Part shown: piece by piece, positions 1 through 9,607 of the stretch
How positions within the stretch are numbered: the first letter of the stretch is position 1
How the letters are laid out: each line of letters begins with the position of its first letter
Source of the DNA: Deltaproteobacteria bacterium
Lineage (GTDB): Bacteria; Myxococcota_A; Polyangia; Polyangiales; Ga0077539
Direction of reading: 5' to 3'
Assembly (NCBI GenBank): GCA_016704445.1
Contig: JADJAE010000044.1
Span: 1 to 64,000 of the forward strand
DNA length: 64,000 nt
Translations under genes and position numbers: made by a program
The notes under the pieces: model-generated
The model's input: only the letters and a program-made list of their open reading frames with translations
What the model was told of the DNA's origin: nothing
Database searches by the model: none

Positions 1-593
1 GCCCACAACCCGGCGAGGTCGAGCGGCACCGCGTCGAAGGGCTCCGCGCGCACGACCGCGTCACCCTCGAAGGTCGCGAGCAACAGCCACCCGATGTCCG
101 CCCGGCGGTACACCTCCACGGAGTGCAGCGTCGGCGACACCAGCCAGACGTGGCCGACGCCCTCCCGGTAGTAGATCGCCAGCTTGCGCCCGCGGTCGAC
201 CTTCTCCGTCGAGGGCGAGAGCACCTCGCAACACCAGTCCGGCGCGACGGCCGCAAACGCGCCCGTGATGAACCCTTCCGGCAATCGCTCGCGACGCCAC
301 CCGGCGAGGTCGGGGACCACGACGTCAGGGAGCGGCCCCAGGCGCAGCTCCGGCTCAGGGAGGATCACCCACCCGCCCGGACCTCCGCGGCCGCGGTCGA
401 AGGGGCCGTCCAGGTCAGCGCCCAACCGCCCGGCCGACCGTGCGTGCTCCAACCGCGGGCGCGGCATGAGCGACAGCTCCCCGTCGATGATCTCCGCGAC
501 CATCGTCTCCGGCGCGTTGCGGTAGCCCTCCACGACGTCGGACGCGAGGTTGGGAAGCTCCGGGTCGATGGTGCGTGCGGCGTCGCCTGACAT
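1..593 (-). CDS. Uma2 family endonuclease (DUF820), 3' end outside window
   Basis: Reading leftwards from an ATG at 593, the frame is open to the window edge and gives about 197 residues. It shows the Uma2/DUF820 core: PDVVVPDLAGWRRERLP, then PDWCCEVLSPST, then RKLAIYYREGVGHVWLV. The Pro-Asp and the Glu of CCEVLS followed by a downstream Lys fit the PD-(D/E)XK fold of this family. Uma2 proteins are widespread putative restriction-like nucleases, often present in many copies; the cellular role is not established. The protein is close to full length (family about 180-220 aa). It has no obvious operon partner here. The family is clear; the function is general only. Confidence 0.85.
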   Translation of the reverse strand, partial: MSGDAARTIDPELPNLASDVVEGYRNAPETMVAEIIDGELSLMPRPRLEHARSAGRLGADLDGPFDRGRGGPGGWVILPEPELRLGPLPDVVVPDLAGWRRERLPEGFITGAFAAVAPDWCCEVLSPSTEKVDRGRKLAIYYREGVGHVWLVSPTLHSVEVYRRADIGWLLLATFEGDAVVRAEPFDAVPLDLAGLW

Positions 594-690
594 CCCCGGA
601 GCGTAGCCCACCCGTCGAGGACTCGGGGGGTCACCCGGCAACGCAGATGCCCCGCGCGCCGCCCTCCGTTCGGGCGCTGCACGTGGAGCG

Positions 691-945
691 CTACGCCGCC
701 GGGCCGATCGTCACGCCGTAGAGCCCGAGGTGCCCTCCGAGCGCCCTCGCGAGCAGCGGCGCGGCGCCGTCTCCGGCCGCCGACAGGTCGAGCTCCGCGG
801 CCGCGCTCGCCAGCGCCTCGGCGAGGCGGAGCGAGGCGAGCCCGTCGGGTCCGACGTCGGGAGAGGGCTGCGTCATCGGCCGCGGTCCGGTGATGACGAT
901 GATCCCCGCGATGCCGCAGACCCACCAGAGTAGCAGGAGGTCCAT
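691..945 (-). CDS. Small membrane-anchored hypothetical protein
   Basis: This is an 84-residue ORF from ATG 945; an in-frame ATG at 972 would add nine residues. It starts with a hydrophobic stretch, MDLLLLWWVCGIAGIIVIT, that could be one membrane segment. An Ala/Leu-rich, probably helical tail follows. I do not recognise a family. Codon third positions are GC-rich as in neighbouring genes, and it fills the gap between the Uma2 and SRPBCC genes on the same strand. It could be a chance ORF. Confidence 0.4.
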   Translation of the reverse strand: MDLLLLWWVCGIAGIIVITGPRPMTQPSPDVGPDGLASLRLAEALASAAAELDLSAAGDGAAPLLARALGGHLGLYGVTIGPAA

Positions 946-1021
946 TGCACTGGGTCCCTGAGGCCTGCTCATCGGACCCTCACGAGAACATCAGGGTGAT
1001 CGGGGAATCAACGCCCCACCG

Positions 1022-1543
1022 CTACTGCGGGGATGGGCTCCGGGCTGGAGCGGAGCGCTCGAGCGTCGCCTTCAGCCGCGCGAGGTCGGCGCGGTTGGCC
1101 CGCTCCATCATCGCGGCCATGAAGGGCGCGACGAGCTTCGAGAAGCCGCTCGGCTCGCCGCGGTTGCGGAGGGTCATGCGCGTGGCCCCCTCCCCCACCG
1201 CCTCCCAAGCGTAGGTGGTCTCCATCGGAAAGGGGCCCTCGGCCGTGCGCATGACGAAGCGCGCCGCCGGGATGTGCTCGACGACCTCGTAGGTGTACGC
1301 GAGCCGCCGCCCGAGGAACTGCGCCACGAACGCGAGCCGCGAGCCGACCCGCAGCGGCGCCGGGGTGACCCACTCCACCGACTTGATGTTGACGTACCAG
1401 CGCGGCGCGTTGTCGGGGTCCGCGGCGTACGCGGCGACCTCGGCGCAGGGGCGCTCGATCACGATCTCGGTCTTCACGTCGACGGCCACTGCTTCAACGA
1501 CCTCCTGCCGTGCGTCGTATCGCGCCTCGGAGGCAGCGGACAA
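1022..1543 (-). CDS. SRPBCC family protein (polyketide cyclase/dehydrase-like)
   Basis: The ORF encodes up to 173 aa. A GTG inside it would start the protein at VDVKTEIVIERP, which is where SRPBCC proteins normally begin, so the first 20 or so residues may not be translated. It has the START/Bet v1-like pattern: a first beta strand with ERP, AAYAADPDNAPRWYVNI, then alternating strands and a long C-terminal helix (FSKLVAPFMAAMMERAN). Members bind hydrophobic ligands or are aromatase/cyclase-like. No substrate can be inferred. Confidence 0.8.
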   Translation of the reverse strand: MSAASEARYDARQEVVEAVAVDVKTEIVIERPCAEVAAYAADPDNAPRWYVNIKSVEWVTPAPLRVGSRLAFVAQFLGRRLAYTYEVVEHIPAARFVMRTAEGPFPMETTYAWEAVGEGATRMTLRNRGEPSGFSKLVAPFMAAMMERANRADLARLKATLERSAPARSPSPQ

Positions 1544-1604
1544 TGGCGCAGTGGCCGGAGCGATCGTCCCTTGAGCGAGACGGTCGGTAGCCTCGCTCCG
1601 CAGG

Positions 1605-2612
<1,008 letters not shown>

Positions 2613-2847
2613 CTCTGATCTCCAGACCAGGGGTTCTATCCTGGTCGAGGAGATATCGCTGCCGAACGCATTTCGTTACAAAGCGCAGATCTCCTGGGAT
2701 GACAGGCGCCCCAGAGCACCTTTCGACAATTCAGCTACCGGAACCATTCCGGCCCAGGACGTCGGCTCCCGAGCCGAGATCCTCCCGAGCGCTTCGCCCG
2801 CATGCCCGACCTAGGGCTCCGAGCGCGGGTTACCCGGTGGCGGCGCG
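2613..2847. other. Divergent intergenic region, arsS / DUF255 gene
   Basis: 235 bp separate the minus-strand arsS start from the plus-strand DUF255 gene. The stretch at about 2650-2760 is visibly less GC-rich than the coding DNA and could hold promoters for both. I see no clear operator palindrome and no supported small gene. Confidence 0.4.
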
Positions 2848-5192
2848 ATGAGCACCGCGCCTGGCCCAGCAGGCCGGGCTCCCGCTGGCGCGAGGCCCCC
2901 TGTCTGCGCGCTGATGGCGCTGTCGCGACGCCGACGACACCGTCCGTCCAGGCCCGCGAGCGCACGCCCTCGAAGGGACGCCAGCGCCGTGGAGTCGCCC
3001 GTCGCGCTGCGGGAGCGCCTCCAGCGAGCGCTCGCCGCGAGGGGTCCTGGCTACGTCCCGCGCACCCGACACCGCAACCCCGATGGTGCGCCGCGGCACA
3101 CCAACCGACTGATCCTGGAGTCGAGCCCGTACCTCCAGCAGCACGCGCACAACCCCGTGGACTGGTACCCGTGGGGCGACGAGGCCTTCGCCCGGGCGCG
3201 CGCCCTCGGACGCCCGATCTTCCTCTCGGTGGGCTACTCCACCTGCCACTGGTGCCACGTGATGGAGGAGGAGAGCTTCGAGGACGAGGAGGTCGCCCGC
3301 TACCTCAACGAGCACTACGTCGCCATCAAGGTCGATCGCGAGGAGCGCCCGGACGTCGACGCCGTGTACATGGCCTTCCTGCAGGCGATCGCCGGGAGCG
3401 GCGGCTGGCCGATGAGCGTATGGCTGACCCCGGCGCGGGAGCCGTTCTTCGCGGGCACGTACTTCCCGCCGCGCGCGGGAGTGCGGGGCTCGCGACGGGG
3501 CCTCCTCGACGTGCTCGCCGAGCAGGGAGGGCGCTTCGCCGCGGCCCGCAGTCCGTCGTCGCCGGGGGCGCAGCGGCTCGTCGGGAGGCTCCGTGTGGCG
3601 ACGGCCCCGGAGCCCGCGGGAGACTTCCCCAGCGCCTCACTGTTGGCCTCGGCACGGGCCGCGGCCGCGAGCCGCTTCGACGCCGCCTACGGGGGGTCGC
3701 GCGGTGCGCCGAAGTTCCCCTCGTCGTTTCCCAACCGGCTGCTGCTGCGCACGGCGCGTCGAAGCGGAGATCGGGAGGACCTGCGGAGGGTGACCGAGAC
3801 CCTCCAGCGGATGCGCGCCGGTGGCATCTACGACCAGGTGGGCGGCGGGTTTCATCGCTACTCCACGGACGAGCGCTGGCGAGTGCCGCACTTCGAGAAG
3901 ATGCTCTACGACAACGCGCTTCTCGCGGTGGAGTACCTCGAAGCGGGCAGGCGACCGGCGATGCCTCCTTCCTGGCGACGACGCGAGAGACGCTCGACTA
4001 CCTCCTGCGGGACATGCGCTCCGCCGACGGGGTGTTCTTCTCCGCGACGGACGCCGACAGCCTGTCGGCCGACGGGCGTCGCGAGGAGGGTCTCTTCTTC
4101 ACCTGGACCCCGTCGGAGCTGCGCGCCGCCCTGGGCGATGCCGACGCCGCGGTCGCGAGAGCGTGGTTCGGCGTCGACGAGCAGGGGCAGCTCGAGGGGC
4201 GGAGCGTGCTGCGGGCCGAGCGCCCCATCGAGGAGGTCGCGCGCGAGCTCGGCCTCTCCCCGGCGGCGCTGAGGGAGCGCCTCGCGGCGGTGGGCCCCCG
4301 GATGCTCGCGATCCGGTCGAGGCGCCCGGCGCCGCTGCGCGACGAGAAGGTCATCGTCGCCTGGAACGGCCTCGCGGTCTCGGCCTTCGCGCGCGCGGCG
4401 ATCGTCCTGGGCGACGCCACCTACGCCGAGGCCGCGGTGCGTGCGGCGCGGGCGCTCACGGCGCCGCTGCACGAGGGACGGGCGCTGCCGCACGCCTTCG
4501 TCGGCGGGCAGGCGCAGGGGCGCGCCTTCGCCGACGACCACGTCTCGCTCGCGGCGGCGCTGCTCGACGTGTTCGAGCTCACCGCCGACCCCCGATGGCT
4601 CTCCGACGCCGTCGCGCTGATGGACTCCCTGGAGCGCTCCTTCGCGGACCCGGAGCGAGGCGGCTACTACCTCACCGCCGATCATCACGAGCGGCTGCTG
4701 CTGCGAGAGCGACCGGACTACGACGGCCCCGTGCCGAGCGTGAACTCCGTCGCCGCGCTCACGTCCCTGCGCCTGCTGGCGCTCACCGGCGATGGGCGGT
4801 TTCAGCAGCGTGCGGAGATGACGCTGCGGGCGCTCTCCTCGACGCTCGCGGCGCGCCCGCTGGCGCTGGACCAGATGCTCCTCGCGCTCGACTGGGCGAC
4901 GGACGCCGCGCGGGAGATCGTAGTGGTGGTCCCCGAGGGCAGCGGAGCCCTGGCGACCGGCGCACGCCCCTTCCTCGACCTGCTGCGTCGGAGCCTGCAG
5001 CCCAACACCGTGCTCGTGGTCGCGACCGAGGCCGATCTCTCGGGAGACCTCGGACGCCTCGTCCCATCGGCCCGGGGCAAGCGGCTTCGGGCGGGGCAGG
5101 CCACCGCCTACGTGTGCGAGCGGGGCTCCTGCAGGCTGCCGACGAGCGACCCGAGGGCCTTCGCGACCCTGCTCGCGGAGGTGCGACCCTGA
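2848..5192 (+). CDS. DUF255 thioredoxin-like / YyaL-SSP411 family protein, frameshifted
   Basis: This is a cytosolic protein of the SSP411/YyaL family (about 700-780 aa). An N-terminal thioredoxin-like DUF255 domain (ESSPYLQQHAHNPVDWYPWG, then STCHWCHVMEEESF with a CHWC active-site motif) precedes a large alpha/alpha-barrel resembling sugar epimerases (KVIVAWNGLAVSAFARAA). The frame is broken near 3946: up to LLAVEYLEAG it reads in one frame, then GQATGDASFLATTRETLDYL continues in another. One missing base would restore a single protein. The start is uncertain: ATG 2848 gives an Arg/Pro-rich leader, while GTG 2989 would start nearer the conserved domain. Function in the family is poorly known. 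Confidence 0.85.
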
Positions 5193-5290
5193 GCGGGTGA
5201 AGGGCCCCGGATGGCGTCCTGGCGGATGGCGCTGGCGCATCTTGTGGGACTGCGGTGTAACGAACGGACCCCCAGCGCGACAGGAGCTGC

Positions 5291-5899
5291 ATGTCCCCTG
5301 CGGAACGCAGTCCGCGCTTCCCGCCGCCGCCCGACGAGGTGCTCGTGCAAGCCCGATTGAGCCGACGGCGCCTGGGCATCGTTGGCGCCACCATGACCGT
5401 ACTCCTCGCGTGCGCCGTCGCCTTCGCCCAGCTCGGACCGACGACGTCGCTCGAGCAAATCCGGGCTCTCGTCGCCCAACGCTTCCCTGACGTACGTCGC
5501 ATCGACGCCGGGGCGCTCGCCGCGGCCATGAGCGCCGGCGGGGCGACCGCTCCGCTCCTGCTCGACACCCGAACGGAGGCCGAGTTCGCGGTGAGCCACC
5601 TGCGCGGCGCAGTTCGTCTCGATCCCCGGCGGCCGCTGCTGGCGCAGGTGGGCGACCGGGGAGCTCGCCCGATCGTGGTGTACTGCTCGGTGGGCTACCG
5701 CAGCGCAGTCGTCGCCCGGTCGCTCGCCCAGGTCGGCGTTCGCGACGTGCAGAACCTCGACGGGGGAATCTTCGCGTGGGCCAACGAAGGCCGGGCGGTG
5801 TTTCGCAACGGAGAGCCGGTGCGGGAGGTCCACCCCTACGACGCCGTCTGGGGGGCTCTCCTGCGCGGCGATCTGCGCGCCAGCGCGCCGCGTCGCTGA
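5291..5899 (+). CDS. Membrane-anchored rhodanese-like sulfurtransferase
   Basis: The protein is 202 aa. Residues about 28-48 form one hydrophobic segment (LGIVGATMTVLLACAVAFA), so the C-terminal rhodanese domain is probably periplasmic or membrane-tethered. The domain has LLLDTRTEAEFAVSHLRGA and the active-site loop VVYCSVGYRSA with the persulfide-carrying Cys at about residue 132, followed by NLDGGIFAW. Members transfer sulfane sulfur or act as thiol redox partners. It converges on the bcr operon with an 86-nt gap that holds a dispersed repeat, and is not part of that operon. Confidence 0.88.
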   Translation: MSPAERSPRFPPPPDEVLVQARLSRRRLGIVGATMTVLLACAVAFAQLGPTTSLEQIRALVAQRFPDVRRIDAGALAAAMSAGGATAPLLLDTRTEAEFAVSHLRGAVRLDPRRPLLAQVGDRGARPIVVYCSVGYRSAVVARSLAQVGVRDVQNLDGGIFAWANEGRAVFRNGEPVREVHPYDAVWGALLRGDLRASAPRR

Positions 5900-5932
5900 G
5901 GTATCAGCCAGGCGGGTGCAAGCTGCCTCGTG
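5898..5932 (+). repeat. Dispersed repeat copy directly after the rhodanese stop
   Basis: The stretch contains AGGTATCAG, CAGG and GGGTGCAAGC in the same order and spacing as a site at 56214-56240, next to the nested palindrome there. The two sites are about 50 kb apart, and both begin immediately beside a gene boundary. This looks like a short member of an intergenic repeat family. It was found by eye; the number of other copies is unknown. Confidence 0.4.
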
Positions 5933-5985
5933 CGAGACCGTCTCTGGCCGTGCGCGCGGTGCGGGTGGGTTCGCTGCGGGGGTGA

Positions 5986-6945
5986 CTACGCGGTCCGTTG
6001 CCCCGCGGCGGGGTCGTCGGAAACCAGCTGCTGGAGCCGCTCGTGGCGGAAGGCCCCCCAGAGCGCGGCGCCGATCGCGCCCGCGTGCACCCCGTCGGGG
6101 TGGGGGCGGATGACGACCTTGCCGCCCTCGGGTGCGGGCGCCTCGTCGGTCTCGCCGCAGCACGTCGCGACCTTCGCGACCTTCGCGACCTTCTTCTTCG
6201 GCGCCTTGTCGAGGGCGTCGACGAGGCACTGCACGAGGCCGACGTCGGCCGCGAGGCCGCCGGTGACCAGCACCACGCCCTCGGCGCGCGCGTTGCGTAG
6301 GAGCTTCGCGAAGCCCGTGGCCATGGACTCGTGGATGCCGCGGAGGATGTTCGTGGTCTTGATGCCGCGCGAGACCATGTTGATGACGTCGGTCTCGGCG
6401 AGCACGGCGCAGATGCCGGAGACCTTCTCGGGGCTGTCGCCGCGCAGCGAGAGGGTGCCCACCTCGTCGAGGGTGACGCCGAGGTAGCGCGCGATGTTCT
6501 CGAGAAACTGACCCGTCCCCGAGGCGCACTGGCTGGTCATGCGATAGTCGAGCACGCGGGCGCGGTCGTCGAAGCGAATGGCGCGGGCGTGGAGCGATCC
6601 CACGTCGATGGCGGCGCGCGCCTCGGGGTCGAGGAAGAGGGCCCCGCGTGCGTGGGCCGTCATGCCGTAGAAGTGCCCCGTGCGGATCTCGATGGCCTCT
6701 CCCTCGCCGGTGCTGGCCACGTAGGCGAGGTCGCCCGCGCTGACGCTCGCCTGCTCCAGCGCCTGCGCGTAGGCCATCTCGATGATCTGTCGCTGGTCGC
6801 GGCGCCGCGTGCGCTCGACGACCTTGGCGAGCACCCGCGCCCCGCGCCGCTCTCGCCCGCTGCCCGCGGGGCTCGCGACGATGGCGACCTTGACCGTGCT
6901 CGAGCCCACGTCGATGCCCGCGGTGAGGAGGGTGTCGGCGCTCAT
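5986..6945 (-). CDS. bcrD: Benzoyl-CoA reductase subunit D (ATPase subunit)
   Basis: This is one of two ATP-binding activator-type subunits of class I benzoyl-CoA reductase, which dearomatises benzoyl-CoA to cyclohexa-1,5-diene-1-carbonyl-CoA using two electrons and ATP hydrolysis. Start ATG 6945 has an upstream GGAGGAG and overlaps bcrA by 4 nt; the 319-residue product starts with the ASKHA nucleotide site GIDVGSSTVKVAIV. Cys140 (TSQCASGTGQ) and Cys179 (SGICAVLAETD) match the residues that bridge a [4Fe-4S] cluster between the two ATPase subunits. Residues about 246-275 are an unusual Lys/Val-rich insertion with a Cys-Cys pair, encoded partly by a 9-nt tandem repeat. It is the last gene of the operon. 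Confidence 0.93.
   Translation of the reverse strand: MSADTLLTAGIDVGSSTVKVAIVASPAGSGRERRGARVLAKVVERTRRRDQRQIIEMAYAQALEQASVSAGDLAYVASTGEGEAIEIRTGHFYGMTAHARGALFLDPEARAAIDVGSLHARAIRFDDRARVLDYRMTSQCASGTGQFLENIARYLGVTLDEVGTLSLRGDSPEKVSGICAVLAETDVINMVSRGIKTTNILRGIHESMATGFAKLLRNARAEGVVLVTGGLAADVGLVQCLVDALDKAPKKKVAKVAKVATCCGETDEAPAPEGGKVVIRPHPDGVHAGAIGAALWGAFRHERLQQLVSDDPAAGQRTA
6174..6207 (-). repeat. 9-nt tandem repeat inside bcrD
   Basis: About three and a half copies of GCGACCTTC (plus strand) encode repeated Ala-Lys-Val in the bcrD insertion at residues about 252-260. The frame is kept, so copy-number change would only lengthen or shorten the loop. Confidence 0.75.
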
Positions 6946-8255
6946 GACGGGTGCTCCTCCGAGGCGCCTGCCCTCACGGCGAAGAGCGCCGCGCCGAGGG
7001 CGCCCGTGTAGATCGAGTCGGCTGAGATGTTGATCGTGCGGCTGCCGTAGTTCTCCTTCACCAGCTGGCGCAGCGCGCGCACGGCGGCCTCGTTGTTGGC
7101 GACGCCGCCGGTGAAGGTGAACTCGTCGGCGATGCCGCCCGAGCGGGCGAGCAGCGCCATCGCGCGGAGGATGATGGCGCGGTGTAGCCCGGCGAGGATG
7201 TCCTCGCGCTTCTGGCCCATGGTGAGCCGGTCGCGCAGCTCGGCGCCCGCGAAGACCGTGCATGTGGAGTTGATCTTCACGGTGCGCGTCGATTGCATCG
7301 CGAGGGGACCCAGCTCGTGCACGCCCATGTTCATCTCGTCGGCGATGTAGCCGAGGTAGCGACCGCACCCGGCGGCGCAGCGGTCGTTCATCTGGAAGCT
7401 GGTGACGATGCCGTCGCCGTCGACCTGGATGGCCTTGGTGTCCTGGCCGCCGATGTCGAGCACCGTCGCGGTGCCCGGAAACATCACGTGCGCTCCGAGC
7501 CCGTGGCACAGGATCTCGGACCGGATGCTCTCCTTGGGGAAGGGCAGGGTCTGTCGGCCGTAGCCCGTCCCGATGGCGCGCGCGACGTCGATGGGCGTGT
7601 CGGCGACGGAGAGCACGGCGGCCTCGTAGCGCGCGTGGCGCTCGGGCGCCTCGCCGCGGAGGCAGCGCGTCAGCGCCGTGCGGATGTTGCCCTCGAAGGT
7701 GAGGTCGATCCGCGCGTTCTCGACCTGGATGATCACCTTGTCGAAGACGCTCATGAGCACGTCGAACTTGAGGTCGCGGTCGGCCACGCGCTCGGCGCAG
7801 CGGCTGAAGTCGCTGGCGGCCTGGTCGCGGAAGAAGTCCGAGCCCTTCACCCCGGTGAGCCGCGGCTTCTTCCAGTCGGCCTCGATGACGTCGAAGATGT
7901 GCTCGAGGCGGGCGACGAGGTCGCCGTGGTGCCCCAGGCGAGCGCCGACGGCCTCCTCCAGGGCGCGGGCGCGCAGCGACGCGAGCTGCGCCATCTGCTG
8001 CACCTTGCGGAGCTGGTAGAGCAGCCGCTTGCGGAAGGCCACGGCCTCGTCGCCGGTCTCGCCGGCGGCCACGAGGGCGCGGTCGAGCAGGGTGAAGCGC
8101 GCCTCGACGAAGGCCTCGTCGCGGGCGATGTCCGCCGCGAGGTGGTAGTTGGAGCGGCTGTTGGTGATGCCGCGACCGAGCACCGCGCCGTCCTCGTCGA
8201 GCATCACGGCCTTGGTGGTGGTCGAGCCCAGGTCGATGCCGACGAAGGTCTTCAC
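6942..8255 (-). CDS. bcrA: Benzoyl-CoA reductase subunit A (ATPase subunit)
   Basis: This is the second ATPase subunit of class I benzoyl-CoA reductase, 437 aa from GTG 8255; the GTG overlaps the bcrB stop as GTGA. The open frame extends upstream without a sensible start, so the GTG, which begins right at KTFVGIDLGSTTTKAVM, is chosen. DIGGQDTKAIQVD lies near residue 267. Cys293 in NDRCAAGCGRYLG and Cys332 in NSTCTVFAGAELRD are the expected iron-sulfur ligands. The middle part (about 60-200) is the extra helical region that separates BcrA from BcrD. Confidence 0.95.
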   Translation of the reverse strand: MKTFVGIDLGSTTTKAVMLDEDGAVLGRGITNSRSNYHLAADIARDEAFVEARFTLLDRALVAAGETGDEAVAFRKRLLYQLRKVQQMAQLASLRARALEEAVGARLGHHGDLVARLEHIFDVIEADWKKPRLTGVKGSDFFRDQAASDFSRCAERVADRDLKFDVLMSVFDKVIIQVENARIDLTFEGNIRTALTRCLRGEAPERHARYEAAVLSVADTPIDVARAIGTGYGRQTLPFPKESIRSEILCHGLGAHVMFPGTATVLDIGGQDTKAIQVDGDGIVTSFQMNDRCAAGCGRYLGYIADEMNMGVHELGPLAMQSTRTVKINSTCTVFAGAELRDRLTMGQKREDILAGLHRAIILRAMALLARSGGIADEFTFTGGVANNEAAVRALRQLVKENYGSRTINISADSIYTGALGAALFAVRAGASEEHPS

Positions 8256-9607
8256 CGCAGCACCTCGAGCTTCTTCGCCGGGCGCGGCGGCGCCACGGTG
8301 GGCGTCGCCGCGTGCGCCCGCGTCGAGGCGTTGCGGCGCTTCTGCTCGATCATCTGGAGGTAGCTCTCGATGCGGTTCTTGATGTTGGCCGCGGAGAAGT
8401 AGCGAGGGTCGACGAGGTCGGTCTCGATGAAGCCCCCGGGCACGCCAGTGCGCGCCTCGACCTCGCGGAGAATGAGCAGCTGCCCCGCCGAGAAGGAGTT
8501 GCAGCTCTTCACCGAGTTGATGAGGAGCCCGTCGGCCTCGTACTCGCGTACGTACCGCGAGAGCATGTCGATGCGCGTCGGGAGGTTGAGGTTCGTGTAG
8601 CAACCCGCGCAGTACTCGGCGAGCGTCTCGAGGGGGCGCTCGGGGTCGTGGCGGAAGCCGTTGTCGTAGACGCCGCCGACCTTCGTGTACGAGCTCGCCA
8701 CCACGACGGCGCCCTCGCTCGAGAACATCTTCCAGAACTCCTGGAAGTTGGTCCAGTTGGGGGGCCCCTCGATGACGAGGCGGTACTTCTCGTGGGTGAT
8801 CGCCCCGTCGGGGGTGAGGGGCCCGAGGCCGAGGCGCACCCGCTCGTCGACCTCAGCGCGCAGCGTTCGGTAGTAATCGACCGCGGCCTCGGTGCCGCGA
8901 AACGACGTGAAGATCGGGCCGATGTAGTAGACGCCGCCGAAGTACGCGTCGATGGGCGATGGGCGTCGCTTCGCGGACTCGAGCACGGCGACCAGGTCGT
9001 CTTCGGCGACGCGCGACCGGGCGAGCGCCTCGGAGAGCTTCGCCTCGTCGAGCTTCTTGCCGGTGAGGGCTTCGAGCGCGGGCACCACCTCGGTGCGCAG
9101 CTGCGCCACCACGTAGTCGCGCATCTCGGGCGTGAAGACCCCGTCGCCCTGATAGGGCACGTGCATCATCGCGACGGGGCAGTTGTACTCGCGCTTGAGG
9201 AGCTCGAACCACTTCATGAACGTGAAGCAGCCCGTGTACGAGAGAAGCAGGAGGTCGGGCTCGGGGAGCTTCTCGCCGGTGGGTCCGAAGTTGCCGCTCT
9301 TGAGCATCCCGATGTCGCACTTCACGTACGTGCACACGTCCTCGGAGTGGCCGAGGCGCTCGGCTTCCGCGATGTACGCGCCTGACTTCTTGCGCATCCC
9401 CGACTGGAGGGCGTTGATCTCGGGGTAGACCGGGAGCACGTCGAACGCGAGCAGCAGCTCGGTGAGATTGCCCGGAACGAAGGTGTAGACGACCTTCTTC
9501 CCGTCGGCCTTCGCGCGGGAGAGGGCGCTGTAGTGACCGGCGATCATCTCCTTCTGCTTGATCATCGAGCCGTCCTTGGCGGACGCGGCCTCTTGCGGGG
9601 TGCTCAT
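8252..9607 (-). CDS. bcrB: Benzoyl-CoA reductase subunit B
   Basis: This is one of the two substrate-site subunits of class I benzoyl-CoA reductase, from the HgdB/2-hydroxyacyl-CoA dehydratase family, 451 aa. Conserved Cys stretches are YTGCFTFMKWFE, EYCAGCYTNLNLPTR and INSVKSCNSFSAGQ, which supply ligands of the active-site [4Fe-4S] clusters. The start ATG 9607 overlaps the bcrC stop (ATGA), and the stop overlaps the bcrA GTG. The last 25 residues are an Ala/Pro/Lys tail beyond the usual end of the domain. Confidence 0.95.
   Translation of the reverse strand: MSTPQEAASAKDGSMIKQKEMIAGHYSALSRAKADGKKVVYTFVPGNLTELLLAFDVLPVYPEINALQSGMRKKSGAYIAEAERLGHSEDVCTYVKCDIGMLKSGNFGPTGEKLPEPDLLLLSYTGCFTFMKWFELLKREYNCPVAMMHVPYQGDGVFTPEMRDYVVAQLRTEVVPALEALTGKKLDEAKLSEALARSRVAEDDLVAVLESAKRRPSPIDAYFGGVYYIGPIFTSFRGTEAAVDYYRTLRAEVDERVRLGLGPLTPDGAITHEKYRLVIEGPPNWTNFQEFWKMFSSEGAVVVASSYTKVGGVYDNGFRHDPERPLETLAEYCAGCYTNLNLPTRIDMLSRYVREYEADGLLINSVKSCNSFSAGQLLILREVEARTGVPGGFIETDLVDPRYFSAANIKNRIESYLQMIEQKRRNASTRAHAATPTVAPPRPAKKLEVLR

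Noticed and set aside
5986..7509. BcrD beginning at 7509 (507 codons)
   Set aside because: The first 188 codons are antisense-free shadow of bcrA in another frame; ATG 6945 has a strong ribosome site and family-typical start.
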